Positions 51,012 through 59,577 of a DNA stretch of 64,000 bases are shown here, one piece after another. Location: positions 62,001 to 126,000 of the forward strand of contig JAEZYP010000065.1 of NCBI GenBank assembly GCA_023418995.1, written 5' to 3'. Position 1 is the stretch's first letter. The number at the start of each line of letters is the position of its first letter. The position numbers and the translations under genes are program-made. The notes under the pieces are model-generated. The model saw nothing but the letters and a program-made list of their open reading frames with translations. It made no database searches and was not told the DNA's origin. The stretch comes from Bacillota bacterium. Its GTDB lineage: Bacteria; Bacillota; Clostridia; Oscillospirales; Acutalibacteraceae.

Positions 51012-54000
51012 TTAAAATAATCCGTGCTGCCTCGCGGAATTGCCGTTTTCTTTTACGCCGTTCTGCACGGTCAGCCTGACCGACGCATGGGTAAGGAATT
51101 TGTTTTTGTTGTCATACACATCGATCATGATGTAGGTTACACCCGGCTTCAATCCGGTGGCTTTTACGTTTCCGTTTGTCAGTACGGTTACATTGGCAGC
51201 TCCCTTGGTAGAAGAGTATGCCCTAATTATCGGATTAGAAACGCCGGTCAGCCTTACTCCGATTTCATAGCTCTTTTTTGGTTTCATGGTGTAGGTTCTG
51301 GTATCCAGCGTGATCGTGCGCACTGCCTTCGGCAGAAGCACATAGTCGGAGCAGTGACTGATCTGTACGGTCACGTTACCGTCTGCATCTACGGTGTACG
51401 CGTCTTTGCCCAGCGATTCAATTTGCTTTGTTACTGAATTGTAAAAATAGAAGTAAAGCATTTGCCCCGGCAGAAAGCCTTTTTCCTTAGCGGAGAATTT
51501 TACATTTGCTACCGACGGAAGCACTCCGCTGTGGTCAAAGGAAAGCACCAAGCCCTTGTTGGTGGGAGTAATCACATTGACCTTTGGAACCTCCGTTGTA
51601 AGATGCACGCTCATCGCAATATTCACGTCTGTCACCGGAACGGTGGATTTTGCTAAATCTTCGCCCTTGAACGTCCAGCTGTAGGCAAGCAACTGCGTGT
51701 CGGCATCCTTGATTTTGATGGTCACATCCGTAAGGCTTTGCTTTGCCGCCTCAAGAATTTGCTTGCTTGCGTTGATGGTAATCGCAACGCCCGCTATCGA
51801 ATTTCTCGCCACTGAGGATGGCACCGTTACAGTTAGGTCAACATCTTTTTTCGCGATCAGCTGCTGCACAACGGTCTCTGTCGGCATATTAATTGTAACA
51901 TCCGCTTTTTTCCCTGTGTCTACCGTGTCTCCGTTTGTTGAGGTTGGGGTATTGTCAACGGTAATGCTCGGGACCGTGGTTTCAATATTGGTTGTGTCGC
52001 CGTTTGTGTTTACGCTGTCCGGCTTTGTGGTTACAGTTGCGGTGTTGTTTGACGTATCCACTTTTGTTTCCGTCTTTTCAGTATTTGTAGTTGAAGATGA
52101 AGAAGTGCTGCTAGAACTGCTGTTATTATTCGAACTCTTCTCTTTTACGGTTACCTTGATTTCGGGCGCTTTTACTCCATCGCCCAGTACATAACCGCTG
52201 TCGACATAGCCGCTGTCGAGAACAGCTTTGAAGGTGTAGGTACCGGGGAGGTTTGGTTTAAAGGTGGTGCATACCCAATCAGTTACGCTAACCCAAAGGT
52301 TGGAAATTTCAGCACCCACCGCTTTAATCTTGCCGGGAAGGTTCAAGGAAGCAAAGCTTGTTCCATAGGGAACTGTCTTCATTGTATAATCCAGCAAGAA
52401 GCCTGTGATTGTCTGAGGTGGTATATCTTCGCCTGAAGCGGCTTTTACGGTAACACTGATCGAAGTTGTTAACGCTAAACTGCTTGGGTTGGCAATGCCT
52501 GACGGAAGATTTACGGTTCCATTTACCGTAAAGGTCTGTTCCGTTTTTTGGGATTTATCATAGACCGAGCCTGCGACATCCCAATTAACCTCAGCGCTGA
52601 CTTCGCCGTCATCCGTGGTTAACGTTACGGTTTCCGGCAGTCCAAGAGCAGCAGCCGTCTTCGCCGTACCGTTGGCAATTCCCGCGATGGCTTCCGGCGC
52701 TTTAATGCTCACCAGTTTTTTGTCAGCAGTAGGTGCCGCATCAACGGTGAACGCCGCTGCGGAAACGGGTGCCGAGCCCTTATAACTTACGGCAATCACC
52801 ACACTTTGTGCGGAGGCAGTCTTTGCAATCGGCGCAAAGTTGAAGGTTACGGTTTTTGTGGAAGCATTCCAGGAAAAATCGCTCAGAGGCAGACTGTTCG
52901 CCTCGCCGCTGTCAACGGAACTCGTCGCGGAAAAGTCTGACGCGGTCGGGGCCTCCGACGGTACTTTGTCAAGCGTTACGGTAATAGCACCGTTTGTTGC
53001 CGCTACGTTGTCAACGGTCGCTGTTACCGACGCCGCGCTTACAGTAAACGCACTTGCTTCTGTCGTTACGCCGTTGTATTTTACTGCTACTGTTACACTC
53101 TGGCTCAATTCTGTCTGTGTGATTGATTCAAAGTGAAAAATCACCGTCTTTGTCGCTTCATTCCACGAAAAACTGCTGAGCGGTAAGCTGTTCGCAGAAC
53201 CGCTGTCGATCTTGCTTGTGGCGGTAAAGTCTTCTGCGTTCGGTGCTGTGGTGGGCACTTTATCGAGCACAATAGTTATCGTTCCATTCGCCGCATCCAC
53301 ACTGCTGACAGCCGCGGTTACCGGAGGCGTCTTGAACATTTGATCCGCCCCCTGTGATATGCCCGCTGGGTTCTGCGCAACTATACGGTAATGGTAAGTT
53401 GTGTTGGGCTTCAATTCCGAAAGCGAGCCGCTGACAGAAGTGTTGGAAGTACCCGTGACCGGGCTTTGCGTCGCCGTCACGGTACTGCCGTAGCCGGTTG
53501 TGGTTCCGTATTCAAAGGTTACTGCGGTGGACGCGTTGTTCGCGTTTACGGTTCCGTTCAGCGTCGCGGCGGTGGACGATATATCGCTTGCGGCGGCGGT
53601 TGTTACGGCCGGCGCAATCGCAGTGGTAGTAAAGGTTTTATCCTCGCCGGTGGAAGTACCGGTTGCATTTATTCCCTTGACACGGTAATGGTAGGTTGTG
53701 TTGGGGATCAGTCCGGAAAGCGCATAGCTGACAGAAGTGTTGGAAGTACCCGTGACCGGGCTTTGCGTCGCCGTCACGGTACTGCCGTAGCCGGTTGTGG
53801 TTCCGTATTCAAAGGTTACGGCGGTGGAGGCGTTGTTCGCATTTACGGTTCCGTTCAGCGTCGCGGCGGTGGACGATATATCGCTTGCGGCGGCGGTTGT
53901 TACGGCCGGCGCAAGCGCAGTGGTAGTAAAGGTTTTATCCTCGCCGGTGGAAGTACCGGATGCATTTATTCCCTTGACACGGTAATGGTAGGTTGTGTTG

Positions 54001-55232
54001 GGGGTCAGTTCGGAAAGCGAGCCGCTAACAGGAGTGTCGGAAGTACCCGTAACCGGGCTTTGCGCCGCCGTTACGCTGCTGCCGTAGCTGGTCGTGGTTC
54101 CGTATTCAAAGGTTACGGCGGTGGACGCGTTGTTCGCATTTACGGTTCCGTTCAGCGTCGCGGCGGTGGACGATATATCGCTTGCGGCGGCGGTTGTTAC
54201 GGCCGCCGCCGCAACATAGGTAAACTGATCGAATGAACCGGTTGTGCTCGTGCCTCCGGCAGTGGTTACGGTGACGTCTACCGTGCCAGCGCTGCCGGCG
54301 GGGGACACGGCAGTCAGAGAAGTGGAGGAATGATATGAAACGCTTGACGCGTTTGTGTTCCCAAATTTCACCGTTGATGCCTCGGTAAAGTTCGTTCCGG
54401 TGATGGTAACGGTGGCTCCGCCCGCGGCAGAACCGTTCGCCGGCGAAACGGATGATACCGTCGGTGCGACGCTCGCGCCGGTAACGGTTACTTGAATCGT
54501 CTTGGAAGGCCCGCCGTCAATAGTTAAGGTAAATAGATAAGCACCCGGAGTCGATGCCTCGAACCCTACCGTTATATTATCTTCAGTAGATAGAGCATTC
54601 TCAATATTACTGGGTATCACCAAATGATCGTAATTTATTGCTCCGCCGTTGACAAATACAGACGCGGACGCGGGGTCGCCGCCGTTCTCTTCGGTAAGCG
54701 ATTTTAGATAAAAGTTTGCAAGAGAGAAATCTTCCCCTTTAAAAATGTCGGACAGTCCCATTTTCCACTGATCACTGGTTGTGATAGTAGCCGAAAAATC
54801 TGGCGATGCGGTATTGGCTTGCGAAATATTCAGCATACAAGGAACATTATTACTAAACAGATTTTGTACTTCAATATAATATACTGTTTTTTCTTGCAAA
54901 GAAACGTCCAAAGAGACATGTCCTGCATATTCTTCATTCGTATTTTCCGCTATGATTTCATTATTTTTCCAAACACGGGCAAAAGTATTCGAATCTGGCT
55001 TACTAGCGGAATCTGACGTTGAAATGGTGTAAAGAGCGGTCTTCTCCGGCACAAATTTAAATAGTCCTACACTAACTGAAGTCATTATTTCTGTAGATCC
55101 TGTGTAAACCTCGGGAGCATTTGCCTGATTCGTAGTTCCAGCTAAGGGTGCCGCATACACCGTCAGAGTCATTGTGGGGAGCAATCCCACCACCATTGCC
55201 ACCGATAGGAGCAGTGCTATCATTTTTTTCAT
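51012..55232 (-). CDS. large secreted surface protein with IPT/TIG, FN3-like and Ig-like repeats
   Basis: A 1406-residue exported protein. Signal peptide at residues 1-27 (LLPTMTLTVYA), an N-terminal beta domain, an IPT/TIG module (about 250-330), three FN3-like repeats of 99 residues (about 332-625), two beta modules of the DKVP...DFSATS type (635-838), an Ig-like module (838-935), a bacterial Ig/cadherin-like module (937-1031), a Ser/Thr-rich linker (about 1031-1130), and a C-terminal domain. No LPXTG anchor or SLH motif is visible. The ATG at 55232 has GAGGCGG upstream. Probable adhesin or cell-surface scaffold; ligand unknown. Confidence 0.82.
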   Translation of the reverse strand: MKKMIALLLSVAMVVGLLPTMTLTVYAAPLAGTTNQANAPEVYTGSTEIMTSVSVGLFKFVPEKTALYTISTSDSASKPDSNTFARVWKNNEIIAENTNEEYAGHVSLDVSLQEKTVYYIEVQNLFSNNVPCMLNISQANTASPDFSATITTSDQWKMGLSDIFKGEDFSLANFYLKSLTEENGGDPASASVFVNGGAINYDHLVIPSNIENALSTEDNITVGFEASTPGAYLFTLTIDGGPSKTIQVTVTGASVAPTVSSVSPANGSAAGGATVTITGTNFTEASTVKFGNTNASSVSYHSSTSLTAVSPAGSAGTVDVTVTTAGGTSTTGSFDQFTYVAAAAVTTAAASDISSTAATLNGTVNANNASTAVTFEYGTTTSYGSSVTAAQSPVTGTSDTPVSGSLSELTPNTTYHYRVKGINASGTSTGEDKTFTTTALAPAVTTAAASDISSTAATLNGTVNANNASTAVTFEYGTTTGYGSTVTATQSPVTGTSNTSVSYALSGLIPNTTYHYRVKGINATGTSTGEDKTFTTTAIAPAVTTAAASDISSTAATLNGTVNANNASTAVTFEYGTTTGYGSTVTATQSPVTGTSNTSVSGSLSELKPNTTYHYRIVAQNPAGISQGADQMFKTPPVTAAVSSVDAANGTITIVLDKVPTTAPNAEDFTATSKIDSGSANSLPLSSFSWNEATKTVIFHFESITQTELSQSVTVAVKYNGVTTEASAFTVSAASVTATVDNVAATNGAITVTLDKVPSEAPTASDFSATSSVDSGEANSLPLSDFSWNASTKTVTFNFAPIAKTASAQSVVIAVSYKGSAPVSAAAFTVDAAPTADKKLVSIKAPEAIAGIANGTAKTAAALGLPETVTLTTDDGEVSAEVNWDVAGSVYDKSQKTEQTFTVNGTVNLPSGIANPSSLALTTSISVTVKAASGEDIPPQTITGFLLDYTMKTVPYGTSFASLNLPGKIKAVGAEISNLWVSVTDWVCTTFKPNLPGTYTFKAVLDSGYVDSGYVLGDGVKAPEIKVTVKEKSSNNNSSSSSTSSSSTTNTEKTETKVDTSNNTATVTTKPDSVNTNGDTTNIETTVPSITVDNTPTSTNGDTVDTGKKADVTINMPTETVVQQLIAKKDVDLTVTVPSSVARNSIAGVAITINASKQILEAAKQSLTDVTIKIKDADTQLLAYSWTFKGEDLAKSTVPVTDVNIAMSVHLTTEVPKVNVITPTNKGLVLSFDHSGVLPSVANVKFSAKEKGFLPGQMLYFYFYNSVTKQIESLGKDAYTVDADGNVTVQISHCSDYVLLPKAVRTITLDTRTYTMKPKKSYEIGVRLTGVSNPIIRAYSSTKGAANVTVLTNGNVKATGLKPGVTYIMIDVYDNKNKFLTHASVRLTVQNGVKENGNSARQHGLF
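53345..54236 (-). repeat. three near-identical 297-bp tandem repeats inside the surface-protein gene
   Basis: The same landmark (ACCCGT/GACCGGGCTTTGC) recurs at 53451, 53748 and 54045, exactly 297 bp apart, i.e. 99 codons per unit. The units encode the FN3-like modules and differ at only scattered bases, so they were recently duplicated or are kept alike by gene conversion and could change copy number. Confidence 0.9.
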
Positions 55233-55366
55233 TTTTACCGCCTCTTTTATATTATATTTAGTTAGGTGTACGACATAAGTAAATTTCTTTAGCAACAGCA
55301 TAATCTTTTTTTCATATAATTCCAACTAAGCCTACATAATAAAGAATACAATATTTTACCAATTTC

Positions 55367-55386
55367 AAATTACTTTAAAGTAATTT
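55367..55386. promoter_or_regulatory. 20-bp perfect palindrome upstream of the surface-protein gene
   Basis: The sequence AAATTACTTTAAAGTAATTT is its own reverse complement. It lies about 135 bp before the start codon in a roughly 335-bp stretch that has no gene, with AT-rich promoter-like sequence between. A dimeric repressor or activator site is the natural reading; a sharp hairpin in RNA is the alternative. Confidence 0.5.
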
Positions 55387-55567
55387 TACATAATTAATGT
55401 TGCAGAATGCTCTTTCTCTCCGTAGAACGCTTCCCGCACAAATTAACCCACTACAGAAGCAGTATGCGGAGCTGCGTTTTGGTAACCAAGCTTGTCAGTA
55501 TTCAATTTTGACTTCTGGAAACTAAATCAATTCAGGAAGAAACAACCGGTCTTAATCCGTACACCGA

Positions 55568-55608
55568 AAAGGGTCGAAACCGTTCTTTGCGAGCGGTTTC
55601 GACCCTTT
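55568..55608 (-). terminator. terminator of the acyltransferase gene
   Basis: AAAGGGTCGAAACCG pairs with CGGTTTCGACCCTTT (15 bp), with T-rich tail on the minus strand. Confidence 0.8.
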
Positions 55609-55653
55609 GGGCACGAATAATCACAGCAGACTTAGATACCACAGATAAAAGCA

Positions 55654-56439
55654 TTATTCGGCCTTCGGTTTAAACCTTTTTCGCGTCTGATGCTCTTGAT
55701 CAAGTACAGCTTCTCTTGCCGGCGTTCCCGTAAGTGCCTCTAACTCATTCTGCGCTTCAATGACTCTGTCTAACCACAGCTGCTTAGGACCATCGAAATT
55801 CCGGCAATCCTTGGGGATAAATATAGGCTTGCCAAACACCAAACGGTTCTCGGCTCCTTCAACAGCCTGTTCAATAAAAGCCGGTAAAACAGGGATTCCC
55901 AATAATCGGGCTAACCAAAACGCCCCCCGCTCGATATCCTCCGCACTGTCTTTATTAATGTCATAAATCGTTCCCTGAGAAAATATCAGAAAATGCTTTG
56001 GCTTTTCTCCTTCCTCAAACCATTTTTCCGCGGCTCTGATTGCCGCCATTGAACCGGCGGAGCTGCTGCGGTCAACCGCAAATACTTTTTCGAACTCCAG
56101 TACCGGCGTTAATTCTTTGGGGATGGAAACCCCGTTAAAGCAGTTTTCTTTTGCGAATACGAACAGCACCGGATAGGTAGCTTTCACCTCGTGCATCCGG
56201 TCATAATAAAAGCTCATGATCAACGGAGCATCCGAATCCGTTAAATGATTGGTCGCTATGATATAAGAGGTTGTTGTAAAATCCTCCGGAATGTTGTACG
56301 CTTTAAAATTGTACGCCTTTAAAAGCGTCTTTTTTACTTGAATCATTCTATTTTGTAACGCTTCCGGATTGTTTACAAAACTGATGATTTCTTTGTTGGT
56401 TTTCTCATTAAACAAGGAACTGGCATTAAATAAATGCAT
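55654..56439 (-). CDS. lysophospholipid acyltransferase-family protein
   Basis: A 261-residue acyltransferase with the NHLTDSD catalytic motif (H-x4-D, near residue 63) and FSQGT in place of the usual FPEGT. Members acylate lysophosphatidic acid or related lipids at the membrane; the FSQGT variant and the lack of a clear N-terminal membrane helix leave the acceptor uncertain. AAGGGGAG fixes the ATG at 56439. Single gene with own terminator. Confidence 0.8.
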   Translation of the reverse strand: MHLFNASSLFNEKTNKEIISFVNNPEALQNRMIQVKKTLLKAYNFKAYNIPEDFTTTSYIIATNHLTDSDAPLIMSFYYDRMHEVKATYPVLFVFAKENCFNGVSIPKELTPVLEFEKVFAVDRSSSAGSMAAIRAAEKWFEEGEKPKHFLIFSQGTIYDINKDSAEDIERGAFWLARLLGIPVLPAFIEQAVEGAENRLVFGKPIFIPKDCRNFDGPKQLWLDRVIEAQNELEALTGTPAREAVLDQEHQTRKRFKPKAE

Positions 56440-56566
56440 AATACTCCCCTTACCCTGAATTTTTATTTTCAAAATCTCTTCCACCACTCAACATTGCTTT
56501 TTAGAAATGCTCCGCTTTTGTTAGACAACAATGGAGGGTATTGAATACAGCCACCACCTGCTAAGC

Positions 56567-56760
56567 CTACTCAATTTTAATATCCTTTGAAGCCACAGCA
56601 TTTCCAAGTGTGTTATTTGCAGGCACATATTCTGTACCCGACTGCAAGCCTAATCCTGCCAGCTTCGCATATTTCTATTTGACCAAACTTATTATATCGT
56701 CTACTTCCATGATTTTCAATCTGCTTCGACGATTATTTGAGGGATTTTGACCGCGAATCA
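56567..56760 (-). pseudogene. gene fragment of unrecognised family, interrupted by a stop
   Basis: On the minus strand one frame reads IRGQNPSNNRRSRLKIM, MEVDDIISLVK, a stop, then KYAKLAGLGLQSGTEYVPANNTLGNAVASKDIKIE and a second stop. The part after the first stop looks like the conserved end of a longer protein, but I do not recognise the family. It fills most of the 360-bp gap upstream of the acyltransferase. A fragment is more likely than a functional gene. Confidence 0.4.
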
Positions 56761-56766
56761 GCAATA

Positions 56767-56797
56767 AAATAAGCGCCCTGTTTCCAGAGCGCCGTTT
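56767..56797 (-). terminator. terminator of the CatB/Vat-type gene
   Basis: GGCGCTCTG pairs with CAGGGCGC (with a G-U pair) around a short A-rich loop and is followed by TTATTTTATT on the minus strand. Confidence 0.7.
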
Positions 56798-56802
56798 TGC
56801 AT

Positions 56803-57435
56803 TTATTCCGATTGCAGTTCTTCGAGACTTCCGCTCATAAGGGCGTGCAGATTCTTTTGAATCCGCTCATAGGGCCAATCCCACCACCGCAGACACTGCA
56901 GTGCCTCTGCCGTTTCAGGCGGAAATCGTTTGCGGATTTCCCTTGCGGGAATGCCGCCGACAATCGTATAGGGCGAAACATCCTTTGTAACGACCGCTCT
57001 GGTCCCGATAATCGCGCCGTCGCCGATCTTTACTCCCTGCATAATAACGGCTTCATAGCCGACCCAGACGTCGTTCCCGATGACGATATCGCCTTTATTA
57101 TCCCAGGCGTCCGTCACATTCTTCCAGTCCAGACCCCATTCACTCGCAAAAATCGGGAACGGGAAGGTTGACAGAGAACGGAGCGCATGGTTCGCGCTGG
57201 TAAAAATAAACTTTGCGCCGCAGGCAATCGAGCAAAATTTGCCGATAATCAGCTTGTCATGATTTACGGGGTAATGATAGAGAACGTTGTTCTTTTCAAA
57301 TTGAACGGGGTCGTTTACAAAATCATTGTAAAAGGTATATTCACCGACGATAATATTGGGATTCTGAATGACGTTTTTTAAATATACGGATTCATGGTCG
57401 TTTCTTGGGTAAATTTTATTTTCCGGAATAGTCAT
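56803..57435 (-). CDS. CatB/Vat-type xenobiotic acetyltransferase (left-handed beta-helix)
   Basis: A 210-residue hexapeptide acetyltransferase. NPNIIVGEYTFYNDF, the IIGKFCSIACGAKFI turn, catalytic His in SANHALRS, and the repeat GDIVIGNDVWVGYEAVIMQGVKIGDGAIIGTRAVVTKDV are the XAT family marks. Relatives acetylate chloramphenicol or streptogramin A, but many chromosomal ones have other substrates. AAGGAGAAC supports the start. Confidence 0.87.
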   Translation of the reverse strand: MTIPENKIYPRNDHESVYLKNVIQNPNIIVGEYTFYNDFVNDPVQFEKNNVLYHYPVNHDKLIIGKFCSIACGAKFIFTSANHALRSLSTFPFPIFASEWGLDWKNVTDAWDNKGDIVIGNDVWVGYEAVIMQGVKIGDGAIIGTRAVVTKDVSPYTIVGGIPAREIRKRFPPETAEALQCLRWWDWPYERIQKNLHALMSGSLEELQSE

Positions 57436-57545
57436 TGTTGTTCTCCTTGCTTAATTATTTGTTCTCAACTATTCCGGCTGTTACAATGCAAAGCTTCACG
57501 AAGCACCTGCTTTCTTATCAATTATTACACGCAATAGCTTGTGCT

Positions 57546-58502
57546 TTAAGACGCTTTTCTCAAAAATTGCGCGCTTCTTTGGTTTAGAATACCGGGCAGG
57601 ATGGACGCGAGCGAACCGATCAGAATAAATAGAATTCCGGCAACCATATTCAGCGAGATAATCTCATGTAATAAAATGAGCGCCAGAATCGGTGCCAGAA
57701 TTGGCTTAAAGAAAAACACGAGCGACGTTTTCTGAACGGAGGCCACCTCCATTGCTTTAAAATAGCAGGCGAACCCGATTCCGGTATTGACAATGCAGAT
57801 ATACAAAATTCCAGGCAGGGCCTGGAGCGTATATCCTGTAAACAGCGGGATGTCAGCGAACATGGAAAGTCCGCCTGCCCGCAGCCAACCCGCAACCACG
57901 GAGCCATGACTGAGCCCGATAAAAGCAAGCATTTCCAAACTGCCGAACAGAAAGCCGAAGCAGGTCACAACAATTCCGCCATATTCCGCACATTTCTTCT
58001 TTCCGCAGACCCCGTAAAGCGCGAAAGTTACGGTCGATAAAATGGTCAGCATAACTCCCGGCACACTGAGCCGGGTATGGATCGGATTAATAATAATGAC
58101 GGTTCCTGCCACTTCCAGCAGCAGCGCGACAATATTGCGCTTCTGAATTGTTTCCTTCAACAGGATAAACGCCAGAACGGTAACGAACACCGGATTGCAG
58201 CTGAATAGAACAGCCACCACAGAGGCTGTCGTATTGAGAACCGCAAGCTGATATAGCCCCATGCTCACAACAATGCCCAGCAAGCCCAAAAGCGCGAAAA
58301 AGCCCAAATCCTTTGCGGCTACGGCAGCGTTCTTCCTTCGCAGAGAACGCAGCGCAAACGGAATCAAAAACAAACCTCCGATAAAGAAACGGGTAAACGT
58401 AAGCTGTATAGGATGAAGGCTTGCAGCCTCAAGCTTTAAGGCAATTTCCATCGTGCTGAAAATAACTGTTGTCAGAACAATATACAGATAACCCTTTTTC
58501 AT
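57546..58502 (-). CDS. EamA/DMT-family transporter
   Basis: A 318-residue membrane protein with ten helices in two EamA halves (YLYIVLTTVIFSTMEIALK... and GVMLTILSTVTFALYGVCG...). DMT carriers move metabolites or toxic solutes; the family gives no more. The ATG at 58502 is used; a GTG at 58529 is possible. A promoter at 58607-58634 is separate from the small-RNA transcript further upstream. Confidence 0.85.
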   Translation of the reverse strand: MKKGYLYIVLTTVIFSTMEIALKLEAASLHPIQLTFTRFFIGGLFLIPFALRSLRRKNAAVAAKDLGFFALLGLLGIVVSMGLYQLAVLNTTASVVAVLFSCNPVFVTVLAFILLKETIQKRNIVALLLEVAGTVIIINPIHTRLSVPGVMLTILSTVTFALYGVCGKKKCAEYGGIVVTCFGFLFGSLEMLAFIGLSHGSVVAGWLRAGGLSMFADIPLFTGYTLQALPGILYICIVNTGIGFACYFKAMEVASVQKTSLVFFFKPILAPILALILLHEIISLNMVAGILFILIGSLASILPGILNQRSAQFLRKAS

Positions 58503-58606
58503 CGTTGCAATAACCTTGCTTTCAAACACCTGAATTTCTCGACCTCAAAACACAGCCGTGATTCCTTGGAACGGTGCTGCCTTTCCAAAAAGAAACGGTA
58601 CTTTTT

Positions 58607-58634
58607 ATCATAGCACTAATTTTTTAAATTTCAA
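58607..58634 (-). promoter_or_regulatory. promoter of the EamA transporter gene
   Basis: On the minus strand TTGAAA and TATGAT with a 16-base spacer, about 105 bp before the start codon. Confidence 0.6.
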
Positions 58635-58715
58635 TTATAATTTTTATAAAATATTATTATCCCCAAATTTAACGCGAAACGAGCCCGAAAGGGAGAAAGT
58701 AATCGACTATAGCAG

Positions 58716-58869
58716 GAAAAAACCGCCCTTGTAACGGGGCGGTAAAAGAGGAGGGTATATGAAAAAGAGTATATGTAAATCCTCTTACGAGGAGCTTGCT
58801 GTTGGTCTGCCGGCCTGCGGTCCGGTATTCCGTCACTACCGCAGGCGGTACGGCAGTTCATTTCTTTAT
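58716..58869 (-). ncRNA. probable trans-acting small RNA with CU-rich seed
   Basis: About 154 bases on the minus strand with a complete gene layout: promoter immediately upstream (58876-58904), a large 5' hairpin (CTGCCG/CGGCAG outside, CCTGCGGT/ACCGCAGG inside), a second hairpin with a GNRA loop (TCCTC-GTAA-GAGGA), an unpaired CU-rich stretch containing ACCCTCCTCTTTT, and an intrinsic terminator (ACCGCCC...GGGCGGT then TTTTTT). The CU-rich stretch is complementary to Shine-Dalgarno sequences, as in RsaE-type regulators. Target and class are unknown; it does not match a family I know. Confidence 0.65.
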
Positions 58870-58875
58870 CGGATG

Positions 58876-58904
58876 ATTATAGTATAAAAGAAGAATGTGT
58901 TCAA
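58876..58904 (-). promoter_or_regulatory. promoter of the small RNA
   Basis: On the minus strand TTGAAC (58904-58899) and TATAAT (58881-58876), spacer exactly 17. It ends seven bases before the predicted RNA start. Confidence 0.75.
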
Positions 58905-58991
58905 TAAGTGAAGCTGATTTGAAGATTATAAAAAGAAACTGTTAACAAACTAAGAACAGCGTAAAATCGGTGGTTGTATCAGAAATTCCCT

Positions 58992-59201
58992 TTATTCGTA
59001 TTCAATTTTAAAACCGGAGTTTTCGATACATTCTTTGATCTCCTGTGCGGTAGCCGGGTCGTTGTATTGCACCTTAACCGTGCCTGTTGAAAGATTCACG
59101 CCAACCTCCTGCACGCCTTTTACTTTATCGAGCGCATTTTTTATCTGGGTTTTGCTTTCCTTATTTGGAATCCCCGATACACTGCAAATTAACGTATCCA
59201 C
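58992..59201 (-). CDS. HMA-domain protein lacking the metal-binding cysteines
   Basis: A 69-residue heavy-metal-associated (ferredoxin-like) fold: VSGIPNKESKTQIKNALDKVKGVQEVGVNLSTGTVKVQYND...GFKIEYE. The loop that carries CXXC in CopZ-type chaperones reads IPNKES here, so no thiol pair is available. It may bind another ligand or act structurally. Start is GTG, seven bases after GGGAGGG. It follows the 47-residue gene by 17 bp, so the two form one unit. Confidence 0.75.
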   Translation of the reverse strand: MDTLICSVSGIPNKESKTQIKNALDKVKGVQEVGVNLSTGTVKVQYNDPATAQEIKECIENSGFKIEYE

Positions 59202-59218
59202 TGCATATCCCTCCCGTT

Positions 59219-59362
59219 TCAGTTTTTTTCATACTTACTGCCATGTACCTCAATTTTTTTACCGTCAGCTATTCCTGCGTCCGCGTTTTCCCTGGGCTTC
59301 ATTTTTCTTAAGTCCGGGTTGCTTTTTTCCCTGTCCTTCATGCGGTTTTTGTTATTGTCCAT
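59219..59362 (-). CDS. 47-residue small basic protein, upstream partner of the HMA gene
   Basis: A frame starting ATG with GGAGG nine bases upstream, encoding a Lys/Arg- and Asp-rich protein (MDNNKNRMKDREK... DLRKMKPRENADAG... KYEKN). No hydrophobic segment or Cys is present. The good ribosome site and 17-bp spacing to the HMA gene suggest it is expressed; function unknown. Confidence 0.55.
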   Translation of the reverse strand: MDNNKNRMKDREKSNPDLRKMKPRENADAGIADGKKIEVHGSKYEKN

Positions 59363-59534
59363 TTTCTTTATCCTCCGCTGTTACTCTTCTACTTAGTATG
59401 GTTAAAGCGGAATATTTTTATACGATACCTCTGATTTGTTAATCAACCCCGCACAGCGATTGGCAGAAACGGGTTGACTTGCATTTTCTGGTCAACGTAA
59501 ATGAACACCACAGCAAAGCTTGAGCGAGCAGAGC

Positions 59535-59570
59535 ACAAAGGACTGCCTGAAATTTCAGGCAGTCCTTTGT
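59535..59570 (-). terminator. terminator of the AI-2E-type transporter gene
   Basis: A perfect 36-bp inverted repeat (18-bp arms ACAAAGGACTGCCTGAAA), the transcript terminator right after the minus-strand stop. T content outside the stem is low, so it is the hairpin that is diagnostic. Confidence 0.7.
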
Positions 59571-59577
59571 AAATGAT

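Noticed and set aside
53345..54236. Tandem repeats as a CRISPR-like or satellite array.
   Set aside because: The units are 297 bp, in frame and coding for FN3-like modules.
58759..58887. A 42-codon frame on the plus strand with an AGAGGAGGG site.
   Set aside because: It is antisense to the small RNA, no plus-strand promoter is evident, and its ribosome site is simply the complement of the RNA's CU-rich stretch.
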